A stretch of DNA of 5,314 nucleotides from JBBRYW01 sp038237235 (GCA_038237235.1 JBBRYW010000202.1:1-5314), one strand, 5' to 3'; shown: positions 1 through 5,314, numbered from the stretch's first letter. Numbers and translations are program-made. The notes: generated by a model not told the origin, from the letters alone.

Positions 1-99
1 AACAGCCCCGCCGAGCGAGCACAACGCAAAATCGAAGCCGCAAAAAGGCGCCGACGCCGAACCGCCAAGACCACGACCGAGCTCAAGCTCGCCGCCTGA
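1..99 (+). CDS. C-terminal end of an unidentified basic protein (partial)
   Basis: Frame 1 is open from the window edge to a TGA at 97-99 and gives 32 residues, beginning NSPAERAQRKIEAAK. They continue with a run of five arginines and end KTTTELKLAA. The helix-like, Lys/Arg-rich tail would suit the end of a nucleic-acid-binding protein such as a transposase, but no family motif is visible and I do not recognise it. The start lies outside the window. The segment is short enough that an open frame could arise by chance, although its composition looks coding. Confidence 0.35.
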   Translation, partial: NSPAERAQRKIEAAKRRRRRTAKTTTELKLAA

Positions 100-147
100 A
101 CAATGATGGAGTTTCAGGTGCAACGTTACGAGAGGCCGCACTAGAGA

Positions 148-918
148 ATGGAGGGGCTTGCCGGGGTCATCACGGGAGCAGCCAGCGGCATCGGAGCCGC
201 CACGGCGCGCGAGTTCGCCCGTCTGGGATCGACTCTGCTGCTCACGTCGCGGCCGGGAGACGATCTCGAGCCAGTCGCGGCAGCCGTCCGAGACCTCGGA
301 GGGGAGGCTGTTGTATTCCCGGCAGACGTCCGCGATCCGCGTGCGCTCGGAGCCGCCGCCGACCTCGCCCGAGAGCGCTTTGGCCGTATCGACTTCCTCT
401 TCGCCAACGCCGGCATCGTCTACCAGAGCTCGGTCGAGAGCGGTGATCCGGACCGCTGGCGCCAGGTCGTGGAGACGAACCTGCTTGGTGCCGCCTTCTC
501 GGCGCGTGCGGTGTTGCCGACGATGATGGGGCAAGGGACGGGCGACATCGTCCTCATGGCCTCGGTGTCGGGACGGGAGATCTACGTTGGGGAGCCGATC
601 TACATCGCGAGCAAGTGGGGCGTCGTCGGGTTCGGCCACGCGCTCCGGAAGGAGGTCGCCCGATTCGGGATCAGAGTGACGCTGATCGAGCCCGGCATGG
701 TCGACACGCCGCTGACCAGGCTCAACCCGGCGATCAGGCCTCTGCTCGAGGCAGCGGAGCCGCTGCAGCCAGAAGACGTCGCGCGCGCCATCGTCTACGC
801 CTGCACGCAGCCTCCGCACGTCGTCATCAGTGAGCTGACGATCAGGCCCCAACGACAACCCGACCTCGTCGCGGTGGGAACGGGGACGGCGCCCGGCGCA
901 GAGGAACGAGCGCGATGA
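148..918 (+). CDS. SDR family NAD(P)-dependent oxidoreductase
   Basis: This 256-residue classical short-chain dehydrogenase/reductase has the usual family length (about 250). The Rossmann glycine motif TGAASGIG is at residues 9-16, the adenine-site Asp of PADV at D60, and NAG at 87-89. The tetrad is N111, S139, Y152 and K156 (YxxxK), followed by EPG at 181-183. The second beta strand ends in TSR with no acidic residue, which in this family usually means NADP(H) preference (inference). The enzyme would be cytosolic and interconvert an alcohol and a carbonyl; the substrate cannot be told from sequence. The ATG at 148 leaves only about six residues before the first strand, slightly short but workable. 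In the same frame TAG sits at 142-144, so no earlier start is available without readthrough. No strong Shine-Dalgarno is seen; GAGAGG lies somewhat far upstream. The stop overlaps the next frame (ATGA), suggesting coupled translation with the genes that follow. Confidence 0.93.
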   Translation: MEGLAGVITGAASGIGAATAREFARLGSTLLLTSRPGDDLEPVAAAVRDLGGEAVVFPADVRDPRALGAAADLARERFGRIDFLFANAGIVYQSSVESGDPDRWRQVVETNLLGAAFSARAVLPTMMGQGTGDIVLMASVSGREIYVGEPIYIASKWGVVGFGHALRKEVARFGIRVTLIEPGMVDTPLTRLNPAIRPLLEAAEPLQPEDVARAIVYACTQPPHVVISELTIRPQRQPDLVAVGTGTAPGAEERAR

Positions 919-1160
919 GGTCCGACCTGACCAAGTGCGGCAAGGCCGTCGACCCCGGAAGCGGGCTGGGCGCCAAGCTTGAAGTCGCGATCGAGCGAAG
1001 CCGGATCGCAGTCGTTACTGCTTCACTGGTCTTACGGAGTCGATCGTCGACGCCCGGAAGCGCGCCAATCCGGGATGGCGAGGCCGTGCGGCTCCGCCTG
1101 CGGCCGTCGCGCATGCACTTCTTCGGCAGCGACGGCCTACTTCCCGCGGAAACCGACTAG
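915..1160 (+). pseudogene. Small ORF with a TOBE-like tail, probable remnant of an ABC transporter ATPase
   Basis: The 81-codon frame starts inside the SDR stop (ATGA overlap, 915-918) and stops 2 bp before the next gene. This is the spacing expected of a coupled operon gene. The last third (GEAVRLRLRPSRMHFFGSDG) resembles the final strands of the TOBE domain that closes MalK/UgpC/PotA-type ABC-transporter ATPases, where a G-x-x-V-x-L-x-x-x-P-x-x-x-H-x-F pattern is common. The first fifty residues match nothing I know, and the middle has poorer codon bias (TTA, ACT, GTT, AGT). No Walker A, signature or Walker B motif is present, so it cannot be a working ATPase. The best reading is a deletion remnant; a genuine small protein is the alternative. 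It does not resemble what I recall of the dimethylformamidase small subunit. Confidence 0.4.
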
Positions 1161-1162
1161 CG

Positions 1163-3259
1163 ATGGAGATCATCGGTTATACGAACCGCCTCTCCGTGGC
1201 GCCCGGCGAGAGGATCCGGTTCCACGTCAGCTCGCGTGCGCCGCGCTATCGGGCAAAGCTCGTGCGCCTGATCCACGGAGACGAGAACCCGCTGGGGCCC
1301 GGTTTGAAGGAGGAGGAAGTCGACTCGCCGATCGACGGCGAGTACGACGGCCGCGAACAGGCCATCTCGAGCGGCTCGTACGCACTCGTCGAAGGCGTCG
1401 AGCTCGAAGAGGAATGCGCGCTCGAGGCATGGATCTTCCCGACGACCCCGACGCTTGGGCCGCAGGGGATCATCACACTGGGCACATTCGGGCTCGGGAT
1501 CGGCGAGAAAGGCGACCTCGAGCTGCGCGTCGGTGACAGGCGCGTCGGAACCGGCGTGCCGCTCCGTGCCTCGACGTGGTACCGCGTCCGGGGCGACGTC
1601 GAGAGCGGTCGTGTCCGCGTCGAGCAAGAACCGGTGCCGAGCCTACCTCTCGAGCAGACGGGCGCCGTCGTTGTAGGCGAGGCGGCATATCGCCGTGCCT
1701 CGGGAACGCTGGTGCTGGCTGGTTGGCTTGACGGTGATCGCGTCCACGGCTACTTCAACGGCAAGATCGACTCGCCTCGTGTCGTCGCGGGCGACGAGCT
1801 GGTCGCCGCCTGGGACTTCGCCCTACGCGAACCGGGGTCGATGGAGATCTACGACACCGGGCCGCGTCGGCTGAACGGGCGCTGTATCAACGTTCCGATG
1901 CGAGCGGTCACCGGCGTGCGCTGGACCGGCAACGAGCACGACTGGCGCCGCGCGCCGGAGGAGTATTCCGCGATACATTTCCACGACGACGACCTCGAGG
2001 ACGCACGCTGGGAGCCGGACCTCGAGCTACAAGTGCCGGATGACCTCCGCTCGGGTATCTACGCGGCCCGGTTGCGTACAGAGGGTGGCGCCGAGGACTA
2101 CCTCCCGTTCATCGTTCGCCCGCGGCGCGGCCATTCAGGCTCGCGAGTCGCCTTGCTCGTGCCGACGCTCAGCTACCTCGCCTACGGAAGCGAGCACATG
2201 GTGCTCGCCGCGCCGACGCTGCCGGAGTTCGACCATTCGACGCCGCCCGCCGACCTCGACAGCTACTCGTTCGAGCACAAGCTGCGGAGCCTGTACGACG
2301 TGCATACGGACGGTCGCGGCGTCGCGCTCGCAACGCGGCTGCGCCCGCTGACGAACCTGCGACCGAAGTACGTCATGCCGGCCATCGGCTTCGTGCATCA
2401 GTTCAACGCCGACCTGCACCTCGTCGACTGGCTCGACGCACAGGGTCATGAGGTCGACTTCATCACCGACGAGGACCTGCATCACGAAGGGCTCGAGCTT
2501 CTGCGCTCCTATCGCGTTGTGCTAACCGGATCACACCCGGAGTATTGGACGCAGTCGATGCTGGACGCGCTCGGCGATTATCTCGACGCCGGAGGCCGCG
2601 TCATTTACCTCGGCGGCAACGGCCTCTACTGGGTGACGGAGATCGATCCCGAGCGGCCGCACGTGATCGAGGTACGGCGCGGCCAGCGCGGCACCGGTAC
2701 GTGGAATTCGGAGGAAGGCGAAAATCATCTGCAGACGACCGGGGAGCGCGGCGGTCTCTGGCGCGAGCGGAACCGGGCGCCGCAGCGGTATGTCGGTCTG
2801 GGCATGACCGCGCAGGGCTTCGACAAGGCCCTGCCGTACGTGCGAGAGGAGGGCAGCCTCGACCCGCGCGCCGCGTGGATCTTCGACGGCGTCGACGAGG
2901 ATCCGATCGGTGGCTACGGCCTCTGCATCGGCGGCGCCGGCGGCTTCGAGATCGATCGTTTCGACCATGCGCTCGGGACACCACAGCATGCGTTGCTGCT
3001 CGCGACGGCGAGTGGCTTTTCGGACAGCTATCAGCACGTGATCGAGGAAGTCGGGATGGCGAACTCGCTCCAGGGGGGCAGCGTCGAGCCGCGCGTGCGG
3101 GCCGACATGACCTTCTTCGAAACGCCGAACGGCGGCGCCGTCTTCTCGGTGGGCTCGATCTGCTGGTGCGGCTCGCTCTCGTGGAACGGCTACGACAACG
3201 GCGTCTCCCGGGTCACGGACAACGTTCTGCGCCGGTTCGCAGCAGACGGCACCTTCTGA
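1163..3259 (+). CDS. N,N-dimethylformamidase large-subunit-like amidohydrolase
   Basis: This 698-residue protein belongs to the family of the dimethylformamidase large subunit, which hydrolyses N,N-dimethylformamide to dimethylamine and formate (known for the Paracoccus/Alcaligenes enzymes; substrate here unproven). Residues 1-40 form the typical opening strand region (GYTNRLSVAPGERIRFHVSS). Residues 70-250 look like a laminin-G/concanavalin-type jelly roll (ALEAWIFPTTP, TWYRVRGDVE, GYFNGKIDSP, AAWDF), which interrupts this family's N-terminal half. The C-terminal catalytic part begins near residue 325 and contains LTGSHPEYW (454-462), GGRVIYLGGNGLYW (477-490), a Glu-rich stretch (517-535) and a C-terminal SICWCGSLSWNGYDN. 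The characterised enzyme uses a mononuclear iron held by two Tyr and one Glu. Y461, Y489 and E528 are candidates, but I could not align them securely. No signal peptide is seen, so it is cytosolic. Length is somewhat below the roughly 760 residues of the characterised protein. The ATG is 2 bp after the preceding stop and lacks a clear Shine-Dalgarno, consistent with reinitiation. Confidence 0.85.
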   Translation: MEIIGYTNRLSVAPGERIRFHVSSRAPRYRAKLVRLIHGDENPLGPGLKEEEVDSPIDGEYDGREQAISSGSYALVEGVELEEECALEAWIFPTTPTLGPQGIITLGTFGLGIGEKGDLELRVGDRRVGTGVPLRASTWYRVRGDVESGRVRVEQEPVPSLPLEQTGAVVVGEAAYRRASGTLVLAGWLDGDRVHGYFNGKIDSPRVVAGDELVAAWDFALREPGSMEIYDTGPRRLNGRCINVPMRAVTGVRWTGNEHDWRRAPEEYSAIHFHDDDLEDARWEPDLELQVPDDLRSGIYAARLRTEGGAEDYLPFIVRPRRGHSGSRVALLVPTLSYLAYGSEHMVLAAPTLPEFDHSTPPADLDSYSFEHKLRSLYDVHTDGRGVALATRLRPLTNLRPKYVMPAIGFVHQFNADLHLVDWLDAQGHEVDFITDEDLHHEGLELLRSYRVVLTGSHPEYWTQSMLDALGDYLDAGGRVIYLGGNGLYWVTEIDPERPHVIEVRRGQRGTGTWNSEEGENHLQTTGERGGLWRERNRAPQRYVGLGMTAQGFDKALPYVREEGSLDPRAAWIFDGVDEDPIGGYGLCIGGAGGFEIDRFDHALGTPQHALLLATASGFSDSYQHVIEEVGMANSLQGGSVEPRVRADMTFFETPNGGAVFSVGSICWCGSLSWNGYDNGVSRVTDNVLRRFAADGTF

Positions 3260-3269
3260 GTGCGCTGCT

Positions 3270-3786
3270 CTAGGTCGCCGCGTCGCTTCGGGCCGCGAGA
3301 GCGGCGCCGAACTGGAGGATCATGTCCTCCTGGCCGATCACGGCCTTGCGGCGCCCGAGCTCGACGAGGATCTCGCGCGCATCGACGCCGAACCGCTCCG
3401 GCGCCCCGCTCGGCGTGCAGGAGGTAGCTCGACGGCACACCGGCGTAGCCGAGGCTGAGAGTGAGCCGATCGACCTCCTGCGGCCGTGTCATCACGACTT
3501 TGCGGACGTAGTCGTCGGCGACGTCCTGCAGAGCCCACAGGTCGACCCCGGTCTCGAACCCGAGGCGCCCGAGCGCCGCGACGATCGCCTCGGTCTGGCA
3601 GTTGCCCGCGCCGGCTCCGAGCCTAGCGAGCGTCGCGTCGACAAGGGTCGCGCCCTCCTGGACGGCGGCTAGGCTGTTGGCAACCGCAAGCGAGAGGTTG
3701 CTGTGGGCGTGCATGCCGAGGGCGACTTCCTCGGGTACGACGTCGCGCATGGCCGCGATGCGCGCGCGGACATCGTCGGGCATGAG
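3270..3786 (-). pseudogene. 4-hydroxy-2-oxovalerate aldolase, C-terminal half, frameshifted and interrupted by an IS
   Basis: Reading from the IS junction gives LMPDDVRARI, then the metal-binding HAHSN (the two His that, with an Asp, hold Mn2+ in DmpG/BphI). RLGAGAGN, DDYVRK and LGYAGVPSSYLLHAER follow; the Tyr of GYAGV falls where the family's catalytic Tyr is expected. These enzymes cleave 4-hydroxy-2-oxoacids to pyruvate and an aldehyde at the end of meta-cleavage pathways. After HAER (codon ending at 3406) the frame is lost. Skipping one base in the C4 run at 3404-3407 restores FGVDAREILVELGRRKAV, then IGQEDMI and a TAG at 3270-3272, with exactly the length expected of the family. About 170 of roughly 345 residues remain. 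The N-terminal half, with the catalytic Asp and His, is absent because an IS110 element is inserted in the Leu codon at 3784-3786. Without the correction the frame runs on into the convergent gene's 3' end. The extra base could be a real mutation or a sequencing error. Confidence 0.85.
3780..3786 (-). other. IS110 right junction: CT core and right target sequence in the aldolase gene
   Basis: CTCATGC (- strand 3786-3780) is fully complementary to the candidate right target guide GCATGAG (5152-5146). CT is the core shared with the left end; CATGC onward is aldolase coding sequence (Leu-Met-Pro). Confidence 0.8.
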
Positions 3787-3795
3787 ACGTCCTGT
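3786..3795 (-). repeat. Right-end donor sequence, 10-nt copy of the bridge RNA donor guide
   Basis: ACAGGACGTC (- strand 3795-3786) is repeated in the same orientation at 5106-5097 inside the bridge RNA donor loop. It ends in the first base of the CT core. The pairing partner would be the opposite strand of the element's right end. Confidence 0.85.
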
Positions 3796-3800
3796 GTCAA
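3795..3800 (-). promoter_or_regulatory. TTGACA, -35-like box at the IS right end
   Basis: A consensus -35 hexamer overlaps the ancestral stop codon of the transposase (TGA 3799-3797), ten bases from the end of the core. In IS110 circles the joined ends often create a promoter for the bridge RNA and transposase, with -35 from the right end and -10 from the left end. No convincing -10 appears at 16-19 bp spacing across the predicted junction, so this is tentative. Confidence 0.35.
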
Positions 3801-4036
3801 CCCTCGGCGGTGAGCAGCCGGTTGAGGCTGCCGTGGCGGCTGGGTTGGTGGGTCTGTTGGTCTTGCCAGAGGCGCCAGATGATGCGGAGCCAGGCGCGGC
3901 CGGGGATGCGGATCGCGTGCGGGTGGTCGTGGCCGCGGGCGCGGGCTCGTTGGTAGATGTCGTTGGCCCATGGGTTGTGGTGGCGGCTGCTGTCGGCGAG
4001 GACGCTGACGGCGGCGCGGAGGTTTTTGTTGCAGGC
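3797..4036 (-). pseudogene. Detached C-terminal tail of the IS110 transposase
   Basis: In the transposase frame, directly after the TAG, 79 codons read ACNKNLRAAVSVLADSSRHH, then NPWANDIYQRARARGHDHPH, then AIRIPGRAWLRIIWRLWQD. They end at TGA 3799-3797. This is the conserved IS110 C-terminus (SRHxNPWA, RARGHDHPHAIR, RAWLxxIWRxWQD), intact and without frameshift. The TAG is therefore the only visible lesion, one base away from the family Trp codon TGG. The tail has no start codon or Shine-Dalgarno of its own near the stop and is unlikely to be made alone. Confidence 0.85.
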
Positions 4037-5011
4037 CTAGCGGAAGCAGGCGACCTTTTTCTTGCCGGATTGGACGGCGACGGGTGCTTGGCCTGCGATC
4101 GCTTCGAGCGAGGCGCTGCTGGGGTGGCGGCTGCGGTTGTCGCCGATCTCGGCGAGCAGCTCGGCTGCTGTGACGACGGACTTAGGGTCGCGGAAGAGCG
4201 AGAGGAAGATCGCTCCGTCGTCGTGTGCGCGGACGGCGCCGGCGATCTGGCTGGTCAGGAGCCGGATCTGCTCGCGGAGCGGCTTGAGGGCGGCGACGAG
4301 CGCAAGCACGACGGCGCGGCGTGCTTCGAGTTCGGCCTCGCCGGCGCGGCCTTCCGGGGCTGTGCGGAGCCGGGCGAGCAGCTCCTCGGGGCTTCTGCGG
4401 CCGCTGTAGCCGTTGCGGGCGAGGAAGCCCGCGAGTCGCTTCGTGCCGAGGGAGTGGGCGTCGGTGGGACTGGGGTAGCGCTCGAGGAAGGCGAGCGCGA
4501 TCGCCGAGTCGACGTCGAAGAAGATCCGCCTGGCGCCGGGCCAGAAGGCATCGAGCTGGGCGCGCAGCTGGTTGGCGAGCGCGACCTTCTGCTCGACCAG
4601 GTCCTCGCGGGTGCGGGTCAGCGCTCTGAGCGCCTTCGTCTCGTCCGAGTCGGGCTCGAGCAAGCGCAGCCGGTGCATGTCGGTGCGGGCGAGCTCGGCG
4701 AGCACGTAGGCGTCGAAGCTATCCGACTTGCCACCGCCGGAGCGGTAGCGGTCGCGGGCGGCCGCGAGCTGGTTGGGGTGGACGGCGACGACAGCGATGC
4801 CGGCGTCAAGCAGCCGGTCGACGACGAGGCGATTCGGCTGTTCGATCGCGACCCGCGCGACCCGCAGCTCGCGCAGATGGCGGACGAGCGCCTCCAAGCC
4901 GTCCTCGTTGTGGACGACGCGCCGCTCCTCGAGCCGGCGTCCGTCCTGCTCGACGACGACCAGGCGGTGCTCCTCACTCGCCAGGTCGATCCCGGCGGTG
5001 CGCTTTTCCAT
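4037..5011 (-). CDS. IS110 family transposase (DEDD/serine recombinase), cut short by an in-frame TAG
   Basis: The frame gives 324 residues. The N-terminal RuvC-like domain shows the DEDD set: D9 in GIDLA, E57 in AIEQPN, and D97 and D100 in KSDSFD. A central helical region (about 120-260) follows. The C-terminal Tnp domain begins AAELLAEIGDNR (282-293) and contains VQSGKKK, whose S315 is the probable nucleophile that attacks DNA. After CFR the codon is TAG (4039-4037), where relatives have Trp (the pattern GFRWAxxKxLR). Seventy-nine further codons of recognisable IS110 C-terminus follow in the same frame. The restored protein would be 404 residues, normal for this actinobacterial-type subgroup. 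The start is supported by AAGGAG five bases upstream of the ATG. The enzyme would recombine DNA together with the bridge RNA encoded upstream. Truncation after the serine but within the Tnp domain probably inactivates it unless the stop is suppressed or is a sequencing error. Confidence 0.9.
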   Translation of the reverse strand: MEKRTAGIDLASEEHRLVVVEQDGRRLEERRVVHNEDGLEALVRHLRELRVARVAIEQPNRLVVDRLLDAGIAVVAVHPNQLAAARDRYRSGGGKSDSFDAYVLAELARTDMHRLRLLEPDSDETKALRALTRTREDLVEQKVALANQLRAQLDAFWPGARRIFFDVDSAIALAFLERYPSPTDAHSLGTKRLAGFLARNGYSGRRSPEELLARLRTAPEGRAGEAELEARRAVVLALVAALKPLREQIRLLTSQIAGAVRAHDDGAIFLSLFRDPKSVVTAAELLAEIGDNRSRHPSSASLEAIAGQAPVAVQSGKKKVACFR

Positions 5012-5016
5012 CGATG

Positions 5017-5022
5017 CTCCTT
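5017..5022 (-). promoter_or_regulatory. Ribosome binding site of the IS110 transposase
   Basis: AAGGAG on the - strand lies five bases before the ATG at 5011-5009. This is a near-ideal Shine-Dalgarno and decides the start in favour of MEKRTAGIDLA over the longer overlapping frames that run back through the bridge RNA. Confidence 0.8.
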
Positions 5023-5055
5023 CGCTCGGGTTGCTGGATGCGGGCCGACCGGCGA

Positions 5056-5257
5056 GGTACCGTGGCGGATGCTCATAGACGGGCCCTCGGCGGGGCGACG
5101 TCCTGTCGCCGCTCCGGGCGCCTCACACCGCCGGGAGGCGCAAGTCTCATGCGGGCCGTCTACGCGGCAAGCGACGAGGGCGCTCTCCCGGCGGTGGTCA
5201 GCCACCAGCCGACGCTACGAACCGCGCCGGTCGACACCCGCGCTGACTGCGTGCGGG
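5056..5257 (-). ncRNA. IS110 bridge RNA (target- and donor-binding loops)
   Basis: Read on the - strand, the non-coding end folds as three units. (1) A 5' stem-loop at 5257-5237 (CCCGC/GCGGG plus two pairs, one a wobble). (2) A target loop closed by a perfect 12-bp stem (5196-5185 with 5137-5126) and capped by GCCG-CGTAGA-CGGC (5168-5155). Its left side ends TCGTCGCT (left guide, 5177-5170) and its right side carries GCATGAG (right guide, 5152-5146). (3) A donor loop closed by GCGG/CCGC (5112-5109 with 5068-5065) and an outer 3-bp stem, capped by GCCC-CGCCGA-GGGC (5096-5083). Its left side is ACAGGACGTC (5106-5097), identical to the element's right end. Its right side is CTATGAG (5078-5072), the reverse complement of the left end. 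GCATGAG is complementary to the right flank CTCATGC (3786-3780). The order (5' stem-loop, target loop, donor loop) matches bridge RNAs such as that of IS621. Transcript ends are approximate. Confidence 0.85.
5126..5196 (-). repeat. Perfect 12-bp inverted repeat closing the target-binding loop
   Basis: CACCGCCGGGAG at 5126-5137 (+) and its exact reverse complement at 5185-5196 are separated by 47 bases. Those bases hold both target guides and a 4-bp capped hairpin. It is the strongest secondary structure in the element's non-coding end. Confidence 0.9.
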
Positions 5258-5305
5258 CGGGCTCTCAGTTTTCAAAGAACAAGCAAAACCAAAAGCAAGG
5301 TTGAC
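5258..5305 (-). other. A/T-richer leader at the IS left end
   Basis: Between the element end and the first bridge RNA hairpin, the - strand reads through T-rich sequence (TTGCTTTTGGTTTTGCTTG, TTTGAAAACTGAG). It stands out in this GC-rich window and is where the bridge RNA promoter or transcription start would be expected. No open frame is supported. Confidence 0.4.
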
Positions 5306-5312
5306 CTATGAG
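5306..5312 (-). other. IS110 left end: CT core and right-donor sequence
   Basis: CTCATAG on the - strand (5312-5306) is the exact reverse complement of CTATGAG in the donor loop (5078-5072). The first two bases are the recombination core. Only two flank bases (cg, 5314-5313) remain beyond it in the window. Confidence 0.8.
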
Positions 5313-5314
5313 CG

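Larger units (their letters stand above)
3785..5312 (-). mobile_element. IS110-family insertion sequence, complete, about 1.53 kb
   Basis: The element has the IS110-group layout: a long non-coding left end (5012-5312) upstream of one recombinase gene and a right end of only about ten bases after the gene's ancestral stop. Boundaries come from the bridge RNA guides. The left end begins with core CT at 5312-5311, followed by CATAGGTC. The right end finishes ACAGGACGT and then core CT at 3786-3785, followed by aldolase sequence. One core copy plus the unique sequence is 1526 bp. There are no long terminal inverted repeats and no target duplication beyond the core dinucleotide, as expected for this family. 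The flanks join as cg-CT-CATGCCC, which rebuilds an in-frame (A/S/T/P)-Leu-Met-Pro of the aldolase. The guides still match the ends and the visible flank, suggesting an insertion that has not drifted far. Confidence 0.88.

Noticed and set aside
2531..3037. 168-codon - strand frame inside the dimethylformamidase-like gene
   Set aside because: It is a shadow of the strongly supported + strand gene, with no motifs or ribosome binding site.
3257..3272. Bidirectional terminator between the convergent genes
   Set aside because: Only about ten bases separate the stops and no hairpin with a T-run is visible there.
3190..3405. Aldolase frame running to 3190 as a 197-residue protein
   Set aside because: After HAER this frame becomes Arg-rich nonsense; the family sequence is in the adjacent frame and stops at 3270.
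3787..3800. Aldolase homology extending upstream as DTGRLM
   Set aside because: The GR codons belong to the element's right end (ACAGGACGT, duplicated in the donor guide); the resemblance to the family's Asp-Ser-Gly-Gly-x-Leu is chance, and true coding resumes at CTC (3786-3784).
4618..5205. 195-codon - strand frame overlapping the transposase start
   Set aside because: It runs through the bridge RNA and then the transposase in a wrong frame, giving low-complexity Ser/Arg/Thr sequence.
3602..5311. 569-codon open frame on the + strand across the IS element
   Set aside because: It is antisense to the transposase and bridge RNA, has no family motifs, and arises from GC-rich codon bias; the - strand carries clear IS110 motifs.
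1..5314. CRISPR array, tRNA or rRNA genes
   Set aside because: No regularly spaced direct repeats, cloverleaf or rRNA-like segments were seen on either strand.

Overview
The window is GC-rich with strongly G/C-ending codons. It looks like chromosome from a high-GC bacterium, most likely an actinobacterium; the lineage is an inference from composition and protein style only.

Left part (1-3259, + strand): the last 32 codons of an unidentified basic protein are followed by a short-chain dehydrogenase/reductase (148-918). Next comes an 81-codon reading frame that overlaps the SDR stop codon and ends like the TOBE tail of an ABC-transporter ATPase (915-1160). Last is a 698-residue protein of the N,N-dimethylformamidase large-subunit family (1163-3259). 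The near-zero spacing suggests one transcription unit acting on a small amide or carbonyl compound. No dimethylformamidase small subunit is visible.

Middle (3270-3786, - strand): the C-terminal half of a 4-hydroxy-2-oxovalerate aldolase (DmpG/BphI/MhpE family) converges on the dimethylformamidase-like gene with about 10 bp between stop codons. It is broken twice. One extra base in a C4 run shifts the frame near its end, and an insertion sequence has removed its N-terminal half from this window.

Right part (3785-5312, - strand): this is an essentially complete IS110-family element of about 1.53 kb. It carries a DEDD/serine recombinase gene interrupted by an in-frame TAG at the conserved Trp of the C-terminal domain. 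Upstream of it is a non-coding end that can be read as a bridge RNA. That RNA has two internal loops, each capped by a 4-bp, 6-nt-loop hairpin. The donor loop carries sequences matching both element ends. The target loop carries a sequence complementary to the right flank in the aldolase gene and one that agrees with the four left-flank/core bases available. Together these fix the CT core and both boundaries, and they predict what lies just beyond the window's right edge. The bridge RNA mechanism is known for IS110 elements; this particular element, its guides and its insertion history are read directly from the sequence.
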